From: Vibrio ostreicida
GTDB taxonomy: Bacteria > Pseudomonadota > Gammaproteobacteria > Enterobacterales > Vibrionaceae
Assembly (NCBI RefSeq): GCF_013074385.2
Contig: NZ_JABEYA020000006.1
Location: 149,926 to 213,925, forward strand
Reading direction: 5' to 3'
DNA: 64,000 bases
Shown piece after piece: positions 22,721 to 32,747 of this stretch. Below the pieces are notes generated by a model. It made no database searches and was not told where the DNA came from. It saw only the letters and a program-made list of their open reading frames with translations. Each line of letters starts with the position of its first letter. Positions within the stretch are counted from its first letter, which is position 1. The position numbers and the translations under genes are program-made.

Positions 22721-25237
22721 TTAGTCATTCACCAGAGCGGTTTGGTCTGCTGATCTGGTGTCGAGGCGATTGGCGGCTTTCCTATAGGCAGAGGAGAAGC
22801 GCTGTTCGCAGCTGATGCATCCCCGGATGACGCCGATTGCTCGGGCCAAATCACTGGGCTTGAATGGGGTACACGGCATCACATAGCGGCCCGGGCTTAC
22901 CAGACCGGATTTGACGTTGGTGTCACGGGTGAGGAAGAGAAACTTTTGATTCTCAAGCAGGTGAGCGTCGGTCTGCTGCCATGGGCTTGACTCAAAATAA
23001 TGATAGAAATCTGGGCCAAACAGAATCAAATCGACCGTGACGCCGGCGTTTTCGGCGCATTCTAGCACGGTGATCGCCCGTTCAAGGCTAGAAACACAGT
23101 TGGTTTTGCAGCGGTAGTTGGAGAGATTGATATCGGCAAAGGTGGCGATGTTTTGGTCGTTGGTGACAAACAAGATCCGCGTGCCATTGATGTAGCTTGG
23201 GGTCGGGTCATCGGGCGCGCTGGTGGCTTCGGTGAAGGGCAATTCAATGTAGAAACGACTGCCTACTTTAGGGCGGCTGTCGACGGTGATGTTGCCACCC
23301 ATCAGTGCCAACAAAGAGCGGCTAATGGAAAGGCCAAGGCCGGTGTCACTCAGAAGATCGCGTTGACGGGTGTCTTGCTGGTTGAATAATGTCATCCATT
23401 GCTCAACCTGCTGCTCGCTCATGCCGACGCCATTGTCTTCGACGATGATTTCGATGCACGGGGTGATGTCGTGTGTGTTCAAGGAGGCAGACACCCAAAT
23501 TTTGCCTTTGACTTGCTCGCTACTGTCAGTAAATTTGACGGCATTGTCGACCAAATTGAGCAACACCTGACTGAGGCGGACGCTGTCGCTCATGATCATC
23601 TTGGGCAGCGTGGCATCATAGGTTAAGTACAGTTCAACGCCCTTATCTTGGGCATCAAGGCAGACCACATCTAAAGTGCGCTCAATTAACTTTTGGAGTT
23701 CGACGGGTGAGCTATCCAAAGATATCTGACCCGCTTCTATCTTGGCAAAGTCGAGAATATCATTAATGATATGGCGCAGCGCAGTGGCCGAATCCTTCAT
23801 GGTCGCCAACACATTGGTTTGCTGATCATTGAGTGGCGTCTCGTTGAGCAAGTTGATCATGCCCATCACCCCATTGAGTGGGGCGCGGATCTCCTCGCTC
23901 ATATTGGCTAAAAAGAGCGATTTGGCTTTGCAATCGGCCTGAGCAATATCGCTTTTTTGACTGATGCTCGCTTGTGCGGTTTTCTCTTTGGTGATGTCAA
24001 TGTTGACCCCGCGCATACCGATTGGCGCGTTGCCGTCTTGAGCGAATAGCACTTCGGCCGCGGCTTTTATCCAGCGCAACGTGCCATCGGGCAATTGGAT
24101 ACGAAACTCGGCGTGAAACCGCGACAAGGTTTCTCTGGCCTGAGTCAGGGCCTGCTCGGCTGCGACGACATCGTCGGCAATGACACGCTGTTGCCACATG
24201 GCATAATTGTTTTCACCATGGTCTGGGTCGACGCCATACATGTCAAACATGCGCTCATCCCACACCAGATCGTTGGTGGTAAAATCCCAACTCCAAATCC
24301 CAATTTCGCCCGCTTGAGTGGCAAGATTGAGGCTTCTCACCACCTCTTCTAACTCACTTTGGCTGCGTTTCAGCTCTTTTTGCACCCCGCGTTGATTGCT
24401 GATGTCTCTCAGTGTTAATACAATATGCTTCTGATTCTTATACAGAATGTAGCGAACTGCTCCTGACATGGTCAAGACCGTATCGCTGCGATTAACCTTG
24501 ATGACATCGTCCAATACCACTTCTTGATAGCTATCAATGCCAGACACCGTGTTTTCGACCAGAGCCTCGGAGGTCTCCGATAACAGTGAGCGCAGGGCCA
24601 AACCGCGCAACCCAGTTTTTTCGTGTTGAAACAGGACGACGGCGGCGTCATTAATGTCGGCCACCATCATGTCGGGATTGAGTAAGATCAACGGATCGAC
24701 CGCTTGCTCGAACATCACCCCCATTTGCAATTCTTGCTCGTTGATTTTGTGGTTCTGGCTGGCGACCATTTTTTGCAGCTTCTTATTCGAGACCTTTAAC
24801 GCTTCTCTAACCTTCCTTATTTGGCTGATGTCCGATTGGCTAAGAATGACATCAAATCTATTGCTCTTTTTCTCGATGAGGTTGAGATTGACATTAAGCC
24901 AGCCTGAGCCTTTGTCATGGTCAATACACATTTCCATTTGGCCAGAGTTGACCTCAACCAGAGCGCTGTGCAGAGCGGAGATATGGCGATCATTCAAGTA
25001 GTGTGAATAGAATTCGATCAGATTCCGGCCCAGCACTTGGTTGGCCTGCAAGTTATAATATCTGAGGTAGGCGAGGTTCGCGTAGACAATCGTATAGGTA
25101 TCCGATTCGCCCTGACAGATCACCACGCCTTCACTGAGGAGGTCAAGGACTTGGGTATGGATTTTGGCTTCGTCTTGAGACGAGTCCGTAGGGTTTGCCG
25201 ATGTATCAGAAAACTTAGAGGCAAAGGGAAATTTCAT
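22721..25237 (-). CDS. PAS-containing hybrid sensor kinase lacking both phospho-acceptor residues
   Basis: 838 aa from the ATG at 25237. There are three PAS-like domains (about 25-140, 165-285, 300-425, the last with a PAC end RWIKAAAEVLFAQDGN), a HisKA-like dimer helix pair (about 440-505), an intact ATPase domain (N box LVDNAVKF, G1 DNGVGM, G2 GLGLSIS) and a receiver-like end (about 690-805). The H box reads NMSEEIRAPLNG: residue 448, normally His, is Glu (codon GAG at 23894-23896). In the receiver the Asp is replaced by Gly741 (LILFGPDF) and the usual Lys by Thr790. No membrane segment is evident, so the protein is probably cytoplasmic. It may signal allosterically rather than by phosphotransfer. 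Confidence 0.9.
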   Translation of the reverse strand: MKFPFASKFSDTSANPTDSSQDEAKIHTQVLDLLSEGVVICQGESDTYTIVYANLAYLRYYNLQANQVLGRNLIEFYSHYLNDRHISALHSALVEVNSGQMEMCIDHDKGSGWLNVNLNLIEKKSNRFDVILSQSDISQIRKVREALKVSNKKLQKMVASQNHKINEQELQMGVMFEQAVDPLILLNPDMMVADINDAAVVLFQHEKTGLRGLALRSLLSETSEALVENTVSGIDSYQEVVLDDVIKVNRSDTVLTMSGAVRYILYKNQKHIVLTLRDISNQRGVQKELKRSQSELEEVVRSLNLATQAGEIGIWSWDFTTNDLVWDERMFDMYGVDPDHGENNYAMWQQRVIADDVVAAEQALTQARETLSRFHAEFRIQLPDGTLRWIKAAAEVLFAQDGNAPIGMRGVNIDITKEKTAQASISQKSDIAQADCKAKSLFLANMSEEIRAPLNGVMGMINLLNETPLNDQQTNVLATMKDSATALRHIINDILDFAKIEAGQISLDSSPVELQKLIERTLDVVCLDAQDKGVELYLTYDATLPKMIMSDSVRLSQVLLNLVDNAVKFTDSSEQVKGKIWVSASLNTHDITPCIEIIVEDNGVGMSEQQVEQWMTLFNQQDTRQRDLLSDTGLGLSISRSLLALMGGNITVDSRPKVGSRFYIELPFTEATSAPDDPTPSYINGTRILFVTNDQNIATFADINLSNYRCKTNCVSSLERAITVLECAENAGVTVDLILFGPDFYHYFESSPWQQTDAHLLENQKFLFLTRDTNVKSGLVSPGRYVMPCTPFKPSDLARAIGVIRGCISCEQRFSSAYRKAANRLDTRSADQTALVND

Positions 25238-25389
25238 AGGCGCCAACCTTTTGTACTGACGAAACTTATAGGGCTCCCGTGCGATGCGGGAGTCTTTGTA
25301 TAAAACCTTCAGGCTAATAGTAGAATGCGTGGATGGGTTTTGTTGCGGTTGAAGCCAAAATGTGCCGAGTAATCCGGTGTTTTGTGACG

Positions 25390-26283
25390 TTAGTGAGCGA
25401 TGTGCAGTGTGAGGTGTAAATCCAGAGGCAAATTAGACAGTTTTTCTTTTAACGTTTGTCGTGCTCGTTCTAAATCGGCCACCGAGATCTGTTTGGCATT
25501 GGGGTGGATATCAAGATTGACCCAAAGCTCGCGACCGATCTTAGTCACCGCCACCAATTCGATGTCCGAGTGGAACTCATGGTCAAGCTCTGAGACTTTT
25601 TCATCCACTTGATGGCAAATCTCCTCACTGGGGGACATCATTAACAGTTCTCTGAGCGCTTGCTTGAGCATATCAAGCGGGACCTTAATGAAATAAAACG
25701 ACATCAGGACCATCATCATGGGATCTGCGTACACCGCATAGCTGGACAAAGGAGAGCGTGCGACCACCCAAGCGACAACAAAACCGCAGGTCACCGTCAC
25801 GCTGAGCAAGGTGTCCATTTGCCATTGTTTCGCCTCGGCCTCAATCAAATCCGAAGAGTCGCGTTTTGATTTGCGCGCAATGTGCCACCATGCGTAGCCG
25901 CAGCCCACCACATTGACCACGCCAAATAAGGTCGCAATGGACGTATCGACCTCACGCCCACCGTTGATGATGGCTATGATTGCAGAATAGAGCGCATAGG
26001 CGACAATCATCAGAATGACGCTGGCTTTAATGGCAATCACCACTGGCTCTAACACCGCTTTGCCAAAGGGAAATTGGCGATGCGCGGGCCCTTGAATATA
26101 TTTGGCGACCGCGAGGGATAACAAGGTCAGCAGTAAACTCACCGCAGAATAAATGCCATCAAACATGATCACAATCGAGCCGACCCACCAGCCAAGCACC
26201 AGCCCCCCAATGGCAAAGGCGGACGCCAATAACGCGGAGAACATCAACAGTCTTTTTTCATTCAAGCGGGTCTTGACACACAT
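25390..26283 (-). CDS. Cation diffusion facilitator (CDF) family transporter
   Basis: 297 aa from the ATG at 26283. It has about five or six membrane segments and a C-terminal cytoplasmic CDF domain (about 210-297). The hallmark YIQGPAHRQFPFGKAVLEPV region (HRxFPFGK) is present. In TM2 the motif FDGIYSAVS keeps the first Asp but has Ser where Zn2+/Fe2+ exporters have the second Asp, and TM5 has QWQMDTLLS with Gln in place of the usual His. The metal site is therefore non-canonical and the substrate uncertain. Confidence 0.88.
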   Translation of the reverse strand: MCVKTRLNEKRLLMFSALLASAFAIGGLVLGWWVGSIVIMFDGIYSAVSLLLTLLSLAVAKYIQGPAHRQFPFGKAVLEPVVIAIKASVILMIVAYALYSAIIAIINGGREVDTSIATLFGVVNVVGCGYAWWHIARKSKRDSSDLIEAEAKQWQMDTLLSVTVTCGFVVAWVVARSPLSSYAVYADPMMMVLMSFYFIKVPLDMLKQALRELLMMSPSEEICHQVDEKVSELDHEFHSDIELVAVTKIGRELWVNLDIHPNAKQISVADLERARQTLKEKLSNLPLDLHLTLHIAH

Positions 26284-26495
26284 AGATAGCACTCTTGTGG
26301 TAACTCTCTTTATTGTTCACGCAGCGCGCCAATTTAACAAACCGCTTCGAGGCTCTGTGGGTCTTGTACGGTGGGGTGTTTTTAGTATTATCAACAAAAA
26401 CAGCAATTTATGATGGATATCAAGTGTCAAAAATAATGACGCTGACTGTCCTCAGCGCCCCTTGTTTGGGCAGAAAAGGCCGGTTACGGCCATCA

Positions 26496-27377
26496 TCAGA
26501 AGAAATCAAACAAATACTCATTGAGTTTATCTGCCAACCAAGACATGCCCGGGTGCTCGGCCATGCCCGCGGCCGTAAACATGCAATAATCTTCTTGAGT
26601 GAGCCCATAGGTGTGCTTGATGACCGCCAGACTTTGTTGGCGTAAATGCTGACGGATCAGCGGTTCAGGCAACACGCCCCACGCGTCTTCGGTCATAATG
26701 GTGCTCAACATAGAATCGAAGCTTGAGAAGCCGATATAGCGAAGGGAAAACGGCTGAAGCTCTGGGTTGTCTTTCTCATTGAGGTAAACCATCACCGCTT
26801 GCATCGCATTGCGTAGCTCGACGTCTGAGACCCGTCTGAGCTGGCTGAGCCGGTGTTTACCCTGACAGACTGACATCATTCGTATTTTGCCCAACGGATG
26901 GTAGCTGATATGAGGATCATCAATGCGCTCGTAATCAACCCCAAATGCAAAATCGACCTGTTGTGTGGCCACGAGGTTGGCGAGATCGCCACTGGAGGCG
27001 AGCATAATATTAAATGCCGTCGCAGGAAATTGATGATTGAGGTGGTGTGAGAACTCTTGCCACATCTCGTTGGGCAAAGAATCATCACGGGCGATCCAAA
27101 CCTCGGCGTTGAAATCACCAGACACCTGAGCGCAGGTTTGTTTGATTCGAGCGGCAGTCACCAGCAGGTTCTGACAATCGCGGTAAATGGCTTTGCCCGC
27201 TTCCGACAAAAAGACGTGGTTGCCCGTGCGGACAAATAACTCGGTATTGAGATCTTGTTCGAGCGTCTTCACCGCCATGCTTAATTTGGTCCGGTTACAA
27301 TCAAGTTGTCTGGCGGCTTCGGAAACGGACCCGGTGTCAGCAACGGTACAAAAGGCTTCAATCTGAGATAGGTTCAT
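26496..27377 (-). CDS. LysR-family transcriptional regulator
   Basis: 293 aa. The N-terminal winged helix (LSQIEAFCTVADTGSVSEAA, then KLSMAVKTLEQDLNTELFVR) is classical LysR; the rest is the periplasmic-binding-like effector domain. The HTH reads CNRTKLSMAV in place of the more common S-x-SAVS, so DNA specificity may be unusual. It is divergent from the methyltransferase gene at 27524 across a 146-bp gap, the usual sign that it controls that gene, itself, or both. Confidence 0.93.
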   Translation of the reverse strand: MNLSQIEAFCTVADTGSVSEAARQLDCNRTKLSMAVKTLEQDLNTELFVRTGNHVFLSEAGKAIYRDCQNLLVTAARIKQTCAQVSGDFNAEVWIARDDSLPNEMWQEFSHHLNHQFPATAFNIMLASSGDLANLVATQQVDFAFGVDYERIDDPHISYHPLGKIRMMSVCQGKHRLSQLRRVSDVELRNAMQAVMVYLNEKDNPELQPFSLRYIGFSSFDSMLSTIMTEDAWGVLPEPLIRQHLRQQSLAVIKHTYGLTQEDYCMFTAAGMAEHPGMSWLADKLNEYLFDFF

Positions 27378-27523
27378 CGGTTCGGCTCAAAAATGCTGCT
27401 TATATAAGCTAATGCTATAGGAATACACTGCGATTGTCTGTTTTCTGCGCTCAAAAGCTATGAATTTGATGCAGTTTTGGTACTCTATCGTCGCCAAATG
27501 AATGAGGTAATAGGGAGAGCATG

Positions 27524-28102
27524 ATGGCGAGTGAATGGGATGCTTACGCAGCAGAGTGGGAAAACGAACCTATCGCGGTGCAATATGCGCATCAAGCGTT
27601 TGAATCTTTACAAAAAATTGTCGATGTGCGTGGCAAACACGTGCTGGATTTTGGGTGTGGGACTGGCTTACTCAGCCAAATACTCTCTCCGCTCGTCAAA
27701 GACATTGTCGCATTGGACAGCTCTGAAGCCATGATCGAGCAACTCGATTTAAAAGAGCTCAGCAATGTTGAGCCTGTGGTGGATCTCTTAACCCGCGGGT
27801 TAGTCGCGATTCATCCGGCGTTTCGTCACCAGTTTGATTTGGTGGTAGCCTCTTCTGTGTGCAGTTTTTTGCCCAATTACTCCGATACCGCCGATGTCAT
27901 TTATAGCCTGTTGAACAAAGGCAATTATTTTGTCCACTGGGACTGGTTGTCCGATAACGATGAGCCGGGCGGAATGACCGCCGCGCACGTGTTGCAAGTA
28001 TTAAGCAGTGTGGGTTTTGAAGAGGTTGAAGTCACCACGCCGTTTCACGTTGAGTCGCCTCACGGCAAGATGACCGTCTTGATGGCGATCGCTCGGAAAT
28101 AG
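27524..28102 (+). CDS. Class I SAM-dependent methyltransferase
   Basis: 192 aa from the second of two adjacent ATGs, which is better spaced from GGGAG. Motif I (HVLDFGCGTGLLSQ) and the acidic end of strand 2 (IVALDSSEAMIEQL) bind S-adenosylmethionine; motif IV is LVVASSVCSFLP. The small size and late Trp-rich segment (NYFVHWDWLSD) suggest a small-molecule methyltransferase, substrate unknown. It is divergent from the LysR gene. Confidence 0.88.
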   Translation: MASEWDAYAAEWENEPIAVQYAHQAFESLQKIVDVRGKHVLDFGCGTGLLSQILSPLVKDIVALDSSEAMIEQLDLKELSNVEPVVDLLTRGLVAIHPAFRHQFDLVVASSVCSFLPNYSDTADVIYSLLNKGNYFVHWDWLSDNDEPGGMTAAHVLQVLSSVGFEEVEVTTPFHVESPHGKMTVLMAIARK

Positions 28103-28213
28103 CCGCCTCGATGCCCCGCTGTCAGTGGGGCACGCACTCCGCTCTGAGACGCTCCCTGGTCCCACGGACACAAAAAGGGCGTGTCGCCCCTGATGTTTCA
28201 ATCCATCACGGTA

Positions 28214-30217
28214 TCAATCCGTGACGTTTGCCATGGCATATTGGGCGATTTCATCAAGCACTTCAGGGTTGGCAATGGCCCCTTTATTTTCTATCGCTTT
28301 TCCATGTAACACCTGCTTGACGGCCAGTTCGACCAACTTACCGGATTTGGTTTTGGGTACTTCGCTGATGGCGTAGATCTCTGCGGGCACATGACGCGGA
28401 GAGCATTGGGTTTTGAGTTGCAGTTTGATGGTTGAGATCAGCGCGTCATTGAGCGTGCTTTGTTCCGCCAACTGCACAAACAACACCACTTTCTCATCCC
28501 CATGATGAACGCGACCAACGGCAATCGAATCCAAGATCCCTTCAATCTGATTGACTTGCTGATAAATTTCAGCGGTGCCAATTCTCACGCCACCGGGGTT
28601 GAGCGTTGCATCGCTGCGACCATAGAAAATCATCCCGCCCGATAACGTCCGCTCGACATCGTCGCCGTGGTGCCAAACATTGTCGAATTTGTCCCAGTAG
28701 GCCTTGTGATAACGCTCACCATTATCACGCCAAAAACCCACGGGTTGATTGGGAAAACTGTTCAGGCAAACCAGCTCGCCTCGTTGGCCCACCACTGGGA
28801 CACTCTTGTCGCTAAAGACCTGCACATTAAGCCCAAGTCCGGCCGATTGACATTCACCGCGATAGACGGGTGAGATGGGGTTACCCAGCACAAAACAGCC
28901 GCAAATATCCGTCCCCCCAGAAATCGAAGCAAGATGGACATCAACCTTGATTCGGCTGTAGACGTAATCGTATTGCTGAGGGTAGAGCACCGACCCAGTG
29001 GAACAGAGCGTCTTGAGTGAATCGAGCGGATAATATTGGCTGGGGTTAAACAGCGCTTTTTGCAACGCCTCAAGGTATTTGGCGGATGTACCAAACAGGC
29101 TGACGTTCGCTTCCTCAGCCAGTTCCCACAGCACACTTGGCATCGGATACATCGGGCTGCCATCGTAGATCACCAAGGTGGCCCCACTGGCAAGCGTGGA
29201 TACGTGCCAGTTCCACATCATCCAGCCACAGGTGGTGTAATAAAAGACCCGCTCACCCGGATGAATATCACAGTGAAGTTGGTGCTCTTTGAGGTGGTTG
29301 AGGATGGTGCCGCCGACCGAGTGGACAATGCATTTGGGCTGACCCGTGGTGCCCGAAGAATAGAGGATAAACACGGGGTCATTGAAGCTGACTCGTTGAT
29401 AACGTATACCGCGGGGAATATAACTGGCCAACACCGATTCCCAATCAGAAAAAGTGTGACAACTGCGGGTTTGTTCCTGACCAATTTGCAGATAATCAAT
29501 CAAACACGTATTTTCGATACTGGTTATTGCGTCAACGATCTCGTTGTTCTTTTCCTCCATATTGAAGGTTTTGCCGTTGAACGAATACCCGTTACAACAG
29601 AACAATATTTTAGGTTGAACTTGCCCAAAACGTTCCTTAACGCTCTCGACCCCAAAATCGGGTGAGGTGGAGGTCCAAATCGCGCCTAAGCTGGTGGTTG
29701 CGAGCATCGCGACGACGGTTTCTGGCATATGAGGCAAGTAGCCCGCGACCACGTCGCCCTTTTCAACGCCATTTTGCTTGAGCCATTGCTGGACCACTGA
29801 GACTTGATCGCACAGCTGTTGCCACGTGAGTTTTCGGTTTTGACCGCGTTCGTTCTTAAACCAGATGGCGATCCCTTCAGGTTGCTGAAAGGCGTAAGAC
29901 AGAAGGTTTTCGGCGTAGTTAAGTTGAGATTGAGGGAACCAAATGGTGTCTCTGGTGGAGGAAAATTTCCCCCAACGCGCGATGCCTTCGCCATGAATGC
30001 AGTCCCCTTTGAAACCAATCACATCACAAAACTGCCAGATTTCGAGCCAGAACGCCTTTTTGTTTTCGACGGACCACTGGTGCAGATCACCGTAGCCTTC
30101 AATCGCTTCACCCTGCATATTGACGTGTTGAATAAACTGATGAAGGTTAGACGCAGTGATTCTGTCTTGACTGGGGCTCCAGAGCGGTGCTTGCTCTGGT
30201 AGGGCTTGAGTGGGCAT
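28214..30217 (-). CDS. aacS: Acetoacetyl-CoA synthetase
   Basis: 667 aa, the family length. Adenylate-forming signatures: P-loop YSSGTTGQPKCIVHS, the SGGTDICGCF motif, and the C-terminal catalytic Lys in PKTKSGKLVE. The N-terminal region (WSPSQDRI, GFKGD) and TSTSPDFGVESVKERFGQ are characteristic of acetoacetate-CoA ligase rather than acetyl-CoA synthetase. It activates acetoacetate with ATP and CoA. It is divergent from phhA-phhB, and acetoacetate is an end product of Phe/Tyr breakdown through homogentisate, so the neighbours are metabolically linked. Confidence 0.94.
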   Translation of the reverse strand: MPTQALPEQAPLWSPSQDRITASNLHQFIQHVNMQGEAIEGYGDLHQWSVENKKAFWLEIWQFCDVIGFKGDCIHGEGIARWGKFSSTRDTIWFPQSQLNYAENLLSYAFQQPEGIAIWFKNERGQNRKLTWQQLCDQVSVVQQWLKQNGVEKGDVVAGYLPHMPETVVAMLATTSLGAIWTSTSPDFGVESVKERFGQVQPKILFCCNGYSFNGKTFNMEEKNNEIVDAITSIENTCLIDYLQIGQEQTRSCHTFSDWESVLASYIPRGIRYQRVSFNDPVFILYSSGTTGQPKCIVHSVGGTILNHLKEHQLHCDIHPGERVFYYTTCGWMMWNWHVSTLASGATLVIYDGSPMYPMPSVLWELAEEANVSLFGTSAKYLEALQKALFNPSQYYPLDSLKTLCSTGSVLYPQQYDYVYSRIKVDVHLASISGGTDICGCFVLGNPISPVYRGECQSAGLGLNVQVFSDKSVPVVGQRGELVCLNSFPNQPVGFWRDNGERYHKAYWDKFDNVWHHGDDVERTLSGGMIFYGRSDATLNPGGVRIGTAEIYQQVNQIEGILDSIAVGRVHHGDEKVVLFVQLAEQSTLNDALISTIKLQLKTQCSPRHVPAEIYAISEVPKTKSGKLVELAVKQVLHGKAIENKGAIANPEVLDEIAQYAMANVTD

Positions 30218-30335
30218 GAATTCCTCAACTTAATACTTTTCTACAAACTATGGTTAAGTTTTGTTTGAAAACTAGCCAATGTCAAACAAACCGCGAATAA
30301 ACAGATCGCTGATAAATAAGAAAAAAACATACAAA

Positions 30336-30353
30336 TGTAAATATTGTGTTACA
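30336..30353 (+). promoter_or_regulatory. TyrR/PhhR-like box upstream of phhA
   Basis: TGTAAA-N6-GTTACA matches the TyrR box TGTAAA-N6-TTTACA at eleven of twelve core bases, 91 bp before the phhA start. phhA operons are activated by TyrR/PhhR in pseudomonads and vibrios, so aromatic-amino-acid control is plausible. Confidence 0.55.
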
Positions 30354-30443
30354 GAGATTTTGTGCAGGATCTGTTCGTACCAATTGTCAGCGTTTTCACA
30401 AGGGGATAGGCTTAATGTAAAGGAATTGTTAAAGGTAACTGTG

Positions 30444-31235
30444 GTGAGTCATTACATATCAAAACCTGTCAATAAACAGGGACTTGTTGATTGGACGGCC
30501 GAGGAAGACCAAATCTGGAATGAATTGGTGTCGCGTCAGCTCAATTTGGTCAATCAACGTGCGTGTAAAGAATATTTGCATGGCCTGACACTGTTGAACT
30601 TGCCCGTCGATCGGGTGCCTCAGTTACCTGAAGTCAACGACGTGTTGCGTCGTGAAACGGGCTGGCAGGTTGAACCGGTGCCGGCGTTGATCAACTTCGA
30701 TCGATTTTTTGCGCTTTTGGCCGACAAAAAATTCCCCGTGGCGACCTTTTTGCGCTCCCGCGATGAGTTCGATTATCTGCAAGAGCCGGATTTTTTCCAT
30801 GAAATCTTCGGCCATTGTGCGATGCTAACCAACCCAGAGTTTGCCGAATTTACCCACATTTATGGCCAGTTAGGTAAAGACGCGTCAAGCAAAGAGCGGG
30901 TCTATTTGGCGAGGCTTTACTGGTTTACGGTAGAATTTGGGCTGGTTAAAGAAGGCAAGGACTGCAAAATCTATGGCGGCGGGATCTTATCGTCCCCCGG
31001 CGAAACCCTCTACGCGCTGGATGATGAACGCCCGATGAGAGCACGTTTTGATATCGAAACCGTGTTGCGCACGCCTTATCGCATTGACATTATGCAGCCC
31101 GCGTATTTTTTGTTAGACAACATCAAAGAGCTTTATCGGTTAAGTAAAGTCGATGTGATGTATCACGTACAACAGGCGATGAAAGCGGGGCTTTTACCGC
31201 CTTTATTTGAACCAAAGGAACCAATACATGCTTAA
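30444..31235 (+). CDS. phhA: Phenylalanine-4-hydroxylase
   Basis: 263 aa from a GTG at 30444 ([13 protein letters not shown]), which matches the normal bacterial start and has AAAGG upstream; the longer frame begins in non-coding-like sequence. Iron ligands are visible as the two His of [12 protein letters not shown] and the Glu of YWFTVEFGL; the pterin pocket segment is nearby. It converts Phe to Tyr with tetrahydrobiopterin and O2. It is translationally coupled to phhB (8-bp overlap), which recycles the oxidised pterin. Confidence 0.95.
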   Translation: MSHYISKPVNKQGLVDWTAEEDQIWNELVSRQLNLVNQRACKEYLHGLTLLNLPVDRVPQLPEVNDVLRRETGWQVEPVPALINFDRFFALLADKKFPVATFLRSRDEFDYLQEPDFFHEIFGHCAMLTNPEFAEFTHIYGQLGKDASSKERVYLARLYWFTVEFGLVKEGKDCKIYGGGILSSPGETLYALDDERPMRARFDIETVLRTPYRIDIMQPAYFLLDNIKELYRLSKVDVMYHVQQAMKAGLLPPLFEPKEPIHA

Positions 31236-31560
31236 TGAATTACGTTGTGAGGCTTGCAGCAGTGATGCCGTGGCGTTGAATCAAGAAGACAGACGCTTGC
31301 TTCTGACTGAGCTCGACAACTGGCAGTTGATCGAACGCGATGGCATTCCTCAATTGGAGAAAGTCTACGCATTTAAAAACTTCAAGCTGGCGTGGGCTTT
31401 TGCCAACCAGATTGCGGAGTTGGCTGAAGATGAGTTTCATCATCCGGCGATTTTGCTGGAGTGGGGTAAAGTGACCGTGACTTGGTGGAGCCATTCGCTC
31501 AAAGGGTTGCATCGTAACGATTTTATCTGTGCCGCTAAGTGCGACGAGCTCAGCCGCTGA
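31228..31560 (+). CDS. phhB: Pterin-4a-carbinolamine dehydratase
   Basis: 110 aa from the ATG at 31228, which overlaps the phhA stop. The motif [22 protein letters not shown] contains the conserved catalytic His pair and Trp residues of the DCoH/PhhB family. It dehydrates the 4a-hydroxypterin made by PhhA so that the cofactor can be reduced again. Confidence 0.95.
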   Translation: MLNELRCEACSSDAVALNQEDRRLLLTELDNWQLIERDGIPQLEKVYAFKNFKLAWAFANQIAELAEDEFHHPAILLEWGKVTVTWWSHSLKGLHRNDFICAAKCDELSR

Positions 31561-31948
31561 TCCCCCAAACCGCCTGAAGCCACCGATACAAAAGGCTTCA
31601 GGCACCTTGACCGCCCATGTTCCTCCTGTTTCCTTACGCATTGTTTTGATTCCCACCGCCGGTTTTTATCGCCGTCCCATGCGTTTGTTGTCGGTGTTGA
31701 TGACGTTCGTTATCGCCTTCTCAGTGTTTCGTTATGGCCGACTCCGGGTTTTGTGCCCTGCGGCAGCGGTACAACCTCGCTGACCTTGATGCGCTCTGGC
31801 GAGTTTCACGATGAGATCTTGATTCCAACCTGTTTTGCACTAATGCTATAACGAGTAAAGTGTGGACTATGCTGGCCGTTACAGCATAGGCATGGCCTTT
31901 TGGGCTATGTCGTGTTCGGTTGAATGAAAGACAAGATGTGATTCAAGT
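31561..31948. other. Gap after phhB; hairpin only
   Basis: 388 bp without a convincing gene. It starts with a perfect 10-bp inverted repeat (GCCTGAAGCC at 31572-31581, GGCTTCAGGC at 31594-31603) lacking a T run, which may act as a weak terminator or mRNA-stabilising hairpin for phhAB. The second half presumably carries the promoter of the next gene. Confidence 0.5.
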
Positions 31949-32623
31949 ATGAAGAAACTAATTATGTTCATCATGTTACTGCTGGGCGTTGCCTGCGCTG
32001 GGGGAGGGTATTACATCTTCTTTCTCAAGCCTCAGCAAGACGCAGAAGAAGCGGCCATGAACGCAGAGGCCACGCCGCCACCGCCACAAGAAGAAAAAGC
32101 CGCGCCGCCTGTGCCGGCCAAACCTGAAGTGATGGATTACTACGTCAGTCCAGAAAGGCTGGGGATCCGTGAGTTCCCCGATCACAAGGCGTTTATAGAA
32201 AGTGTCGTCTATCGCGGTGACAAATTGAAAATTCTTGAAAAAAAAGACGGCTGGGGAAGAGTCTCGGACTACTACGTCTATGAAGAGGGCGGGGAAGAAA
32301 TTGCGGAATGGGTGCCGATGGATGCGCTGCTTGAAGTGGCGCCGACCATTTCAAAAGAAGAAAGAATGGAAACCATCAGCCGTTACATTGAAAAATCCGA
32401 TGACTTCAAGCAGTTTTTTGATATGTTTATCCTCAAGACCGGTCAGTTGATCACTGATAAAACCTGTGTACCAGAAGATTTTGAAGAGACCAGTGGTTGG
32501 GTGCGTTCGACCACATTTCGCGATCGGGATGTGTATTTTGTCTACTGTGGCGGCATCAAGCAGGCCAACAAGGTGTATTTGGACGTGCAATCTGGTGAGA
32601 TATTTTATCGCCAACCCGAGTGA
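31949..32623 (+). CDS. Exported or membrane-anchored SH3-like protein
   Basis: 224 aa. The N-terminal hydrophobic segment (residues 3-26) is followed by an acidic/Pro-rich linker (about 30-58) and a bacterial SH3-like domain (about 60-130: YYVSPERLGIREFPDH, GDKLKILEKKDGWGRVS, AEWVPMDALLE). The C-terminal part contains two Cys (TCVPEDF, VYCGGI) that could form a disulphide. Such proteins commonly sit in the periplasm, anchored to the inner membrane. Function unknown. Confidence 0.75.
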   Translation: MKKLIMFIMLLLGVACAGGGYYIFFLKPQQDAEEAAMNAEATPPPPQEEKAAPPVPAKPEVMDYYVSPERLGIREFPDHKAFIESVVYRGDKLKILEKKDGWGRVSDYYVYEEGGEEIAEWVPMDALLEVAPTISKEERMETISRYIEKSDDFKQFFDMFILKTGQLITDKTCVPEDFEETSGWVRSTTFRDRDVYFVYCGGIKQANKVYLDVQSGEIFYRQPE

Positions 32624-32747
32624 AAACTCAGGTGTTTTACGGATAGGGAGGACGGCGGTAAGCCGTCATACTGTGTTTTAGAAGATTTTAGTTGTGTATC
32701 CACAGCCAAGGATTTACTATCCGACTGAGTAGAGTATGGGGGCGTCG

